A stretch of 15,273 nt of DNA. Source: an uncultured Actinomycetes bacterium. GTDB taxonomy: Bacteria > Actinomycetota > Acidimicrobiia > Acidimicrobiales > Acidimicrobilacustridaceae. A program made the translations under genes and the position numbers. The stretch spans positions 1-15,273 of the forward strand of contig CAMFLJ010000051.1 in NCBI GenBank assembly GCA_945957335.1. The letters are read 5' to 3'. Numbering within the stretch: the stretch's first letter is position 1; each line of letters starts with the position of its first letter. Below the pieces are notes generated by a model. That model ran no database searches. It was not told where the DNA came from and worked only from the letters and a program-made list of their open reading frames with translations. Shown one piece after another: positions 13,864 to 15,273 of the stretch.

Positions 13864-14655
13864 ATGGAACCGGGCCGGAACTTGTCACTACCGACGCTGG
13901 CCAACCTGCGGGACCTCGGCGGGTACGACTGCACCGGGGGTCGCACCACGGTCGGCGGCCTGGTCTTCCGGTCGCGAGCGCTCGACGTCGTGGACGACGC
14001 CGACCTCGCGACCCTGTGGGGCTGGGGCATCGCCACCGTCGTCGACCTCCGCACCACCGAGGAGTGCCGGCTGGCACCCGACCGGCTCGGCCCGGACATG
14101 GCGGGGCTGCACCTCGACGTGCTGGCCGGCTCACCCGACGCCGCCCCGGCCCAGGTGATCGCCCTCGAAGCCGACCCCCACGCCGCCGCGGAGCTGCTCG
14201 GCGACGGCCGCGGGGCGGCCATGTTCGAGCACGGCTACCGCGAGCTCGTCACCCTGCCCAGCGCCCACCGGGCCTACGGCGCGTTCTACCGGGGCATCCT
14301 CGAGTCCCCCACCACGCCCTGGCTGTTCCACTGCACCAACGGCAAGGACCGCACGGGCTGGGCCGCCGCTGCGCTGCTGCTGCTGTGCGGGGTGGCCCAG
14401 CACGACGTCGAGCACGACTTCCTGCTCACCAACCGCGACCTGCTGCCCGCCCTCGCCCCCGTGTTCGAGGGGTTCGAGGCCGCTGGGGGCGACCCGGCCC
14501 TGCTGCGCGTGGTGCTCGGCGTCGACGTCGCCTACCTGCGGGCCTCGATCGACCAGGTGCGGCTGGTGTTCGGCTCCATCGGACGCTGGTTCGACGACGC
14601 CCTCGGGATCGACGACGCCGCGCAGGCCGAGCTCGTCGCCGCCCTCACCCGCTGA
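13864..14655 (+). CDS. Tyrosine/serine phosphatase-like protein (Y_phosphatase3 family)
   Basis: A 263-residue protein-tyrosine-phosphatase-fold enzyme. The N-terminus reads NLRDLGGYDC (14-23), the typical opening of this family, and a GGLVFRSRALD strand follows. The P-loop is HCTNGKDRTG (156-165), with nucleophile C157 and phosphate-binding R163. D61 in VVDLRTTEE is conserved; the general acid is not certain. The helix after the P-loop (WAAAALLLLCGV) is normal. These bacterial enzymes may act on phosphotyrosine, phosphoserine or phosphoinositides, as with mycobacterial PtpB relatives, and I cannot choose between these here. There is no signal peptide. The ATG at 13864 is leaderless behind TAGGGT. 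It is divergent from the metallophosphoesterase and converges with the dioxygenase gene. Confidence 0.9.
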   Translation: MEPGRNLSLPTLANLRDLGGYDCTGGRTTVGGLVFRSRALDVVDDADLATLWGWGIATVVDLRTTEECRLAPDRLGPDMAGLHLDVLAGSPDAAPAQVIALEADPHAAAELLGDGRGAAMFEHGYRELVTLPSAHRAYGAFYRGILESPTTPWLFHCTNGKDRTGWAAAALLLLCGVAQHDVEHDFLLTNRDLLPALAPVFEGFEAAGGDPALLRVVLGVDVAYLRASIDQVRLVFGSIGRWFDDALGIDDAAQAELVAALTR

Positions 14656-14686
14656 CGGGCGCCGCGGGCCGGGCGCGGCCGGTCAG
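14652..14686. terminator. Weak interrupted hairpin between converging genes
   Basis: CTGAC (14652-14656) pairs with GTCAG (14682-14686), and GCCGCG (14661-14666) with CGCGGC (14674-14679). This gives an interrupted 11-bp stem that includes both stop codons. It may help end both transcripts. GC bias makes such pairing fairly likely by chance. Confidence 0.35.
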
Positions 14687-15273
14687 GCCGTCGACTGCTC
14701 GGCCACGTTGCGGACGTGGCCGTCACCGTCGCCGTAGATCACGTCGTTGTAGGCCTGGCCCGGCGGGATGGCCTCGAAGAGCTCGGGCCGGGAGAAGCCG
14801 ACGTAGACCGCCCGCCGCCCGGCGTCGGGTGCGGTCGGGGCCGGGGCGGCGTGCAGGACGTGGCCGTAGTGCACGGTGACGTCGCCCGGCTCGGCGTCGA
14901 TGGCCACGACCGGGAGGTCCGAGTGCCACGGGTCGCCGAGCGGCCCGCCGTGGCGGTGGGACCCGGGCAGGAACCACAGCTGGCCGTTGGCCGCGTCGGC
15001 CCGGTCGAGCTGGATGCCCATGTTGAGCCCCGGGCACAGCAGGTCGTGGCCGCCGAGCCCGCAGTCGCGGTGCCACGGCAGGTCGGACAGCCCGGCGATG
15101 ACCGACGGGTTCTTGATCACCACGCTGATCCCGTCGTTGCGGTCGGGGCACGGGAGCAGCTCGAGGCCGGTCAGCGCCGCCAAGGTGCGCAGGCGCGGCT
15201 CGTCGACCAGGGCGGCAACGACGTCCGAGCGCTCCGACATGAAGGTGAGCCGGCAACACACATCGGCGCCGTC
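14683..15273 (-). CDS. PhyH-type (phytanoyl-CoA dioxygenase family) oxygenase, N-terminus beyond window
   Basis: The frame stays open to the right edge, with 196 residues before the stop. A GTG at 15261 and an ATG at 15240 exist, but the usual family length of 250-300 suggests the gene starts outside. Counting from 15261, the Fe(II) ligands are H64 and D66 in LPWHRDCG and one of H134 or H137 in YGHVLHAAP. R149 or R150 could hold 2-oxoglutarate. The NGQLWFLPGSH strand (92-102) is a family hallmark. The protein probably hydroxylates a small molecule or an acyl chain by an oxygen- and 2OG-dependent reaction. The substrate is unknown. The context gives no strong hint: it converges on the Tyr-phosphatase-like gene. 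Confidence 0.82.
   Translation of the reverse strand, partial: DGADVCCRLTFMSERSDVVAALVDEPRLRTLAALTGLELLPCPDRNDGISVVIKNPSVIAGLSDLPWHRDCGLGGHDLLCPGLNMGIQLDRADAANGQLWFLPGSHRHGGPLGDPWHSDLPVVAIDAEPGDVTVHYGHVLHAAPAPTAPDAGRRAVYVGFSRPELFEAIPPGQAYNDVIYGDGDGHVRNVAEQSTA

Noticed and set aside
1..15273. CRISPR arrays, tRNA or rRNA genes, insertion sequences, attachment sites, toxin-antitoxin or defence genes
   Set aside because: I looked on both strands and saw no spaced repeats, tRNA-like cloverleafs, transposase motifs or composition breaks that would support any of these.

Overview
The window is a GC-rich chromosomal stretch from a high-GC actinobacterium. Genes are packed closely on both strands. 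An Acidimicrobiia-type host is my inference, from base composition, leaderless starts behind TANNNT boxes, Thr/Ser-rich lipoprotein tails and the mix of families; I cannot confirm it from sequence alone. I see no mobile element, phage gene, CRISPR array, tRNA or rRNA. No gene-free stretch exceeds about 120 bases.

Layout from left to right. (1) 1-3594, minus strand: a tightly overlapping three-gene operon in the order CaiB/BaiF CoA-transferase, alpha/beta hydrolase, thiolase-like protein (cut by the window edge). It probably acts on a CoA-linked carboxylic acid. (2) 3711-4999, plus: a rhomboid-like membrane protein, then a ChaB-domain protein with a C-terminal SAP/Rho_N-like helix pair. A perfect 15-bp hairpin terminator lies between this pair and the converging gene. 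(3) 5100-6758, minus: a small secreted lipoprotein and, separately, an HSL-family esterase. (4) 6821-6860: a divergent promoter region framed by a perfect 12-bp inverted repeat, serving the esterase (minus) and a class I methyltransferase (plus, 6879-7529). (5) 7539-8958, minus: a two-gene alkylation-repair operon, AlkB-type dioxygenase then AlkD-type glycosylase. (6) 9027-9224, plus: a six-cysteine mini-protein whose promoter and start codon are covered by a CsoR-like dyad. (7) 9327-11386, plus: an OmpR-type response regulator and histidine kinase overlapping by 4 bases, followed by a small alpha/beta hydrolase (11397-12065). (8) 12096-13760, minus: a large metallophosphoesterase, divergent from (9) 13864-14655, plus: a Tyr-phosphatase-like protein. 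(10) 14683-15273, minus: a PhyH-type dioxygenase running off the right edge.

Most genes belong to familiar families. The parts I find most worth a second look are regulatory: a recurrent leaderless promoter pattern (TANNNT, 6-7 bases, start codon) at five genes plus a looser sixth case, the CsoR-like dyad over the Cys-rich gene, and the symmetric divergent promoter. Among the proteins, the thiolase-like protein has lost its catalytic residues, and the rhomboid-like protein seems to keep a Ser/His pair. I did not find a clearly new multi-gene defence or biosynthetic system.
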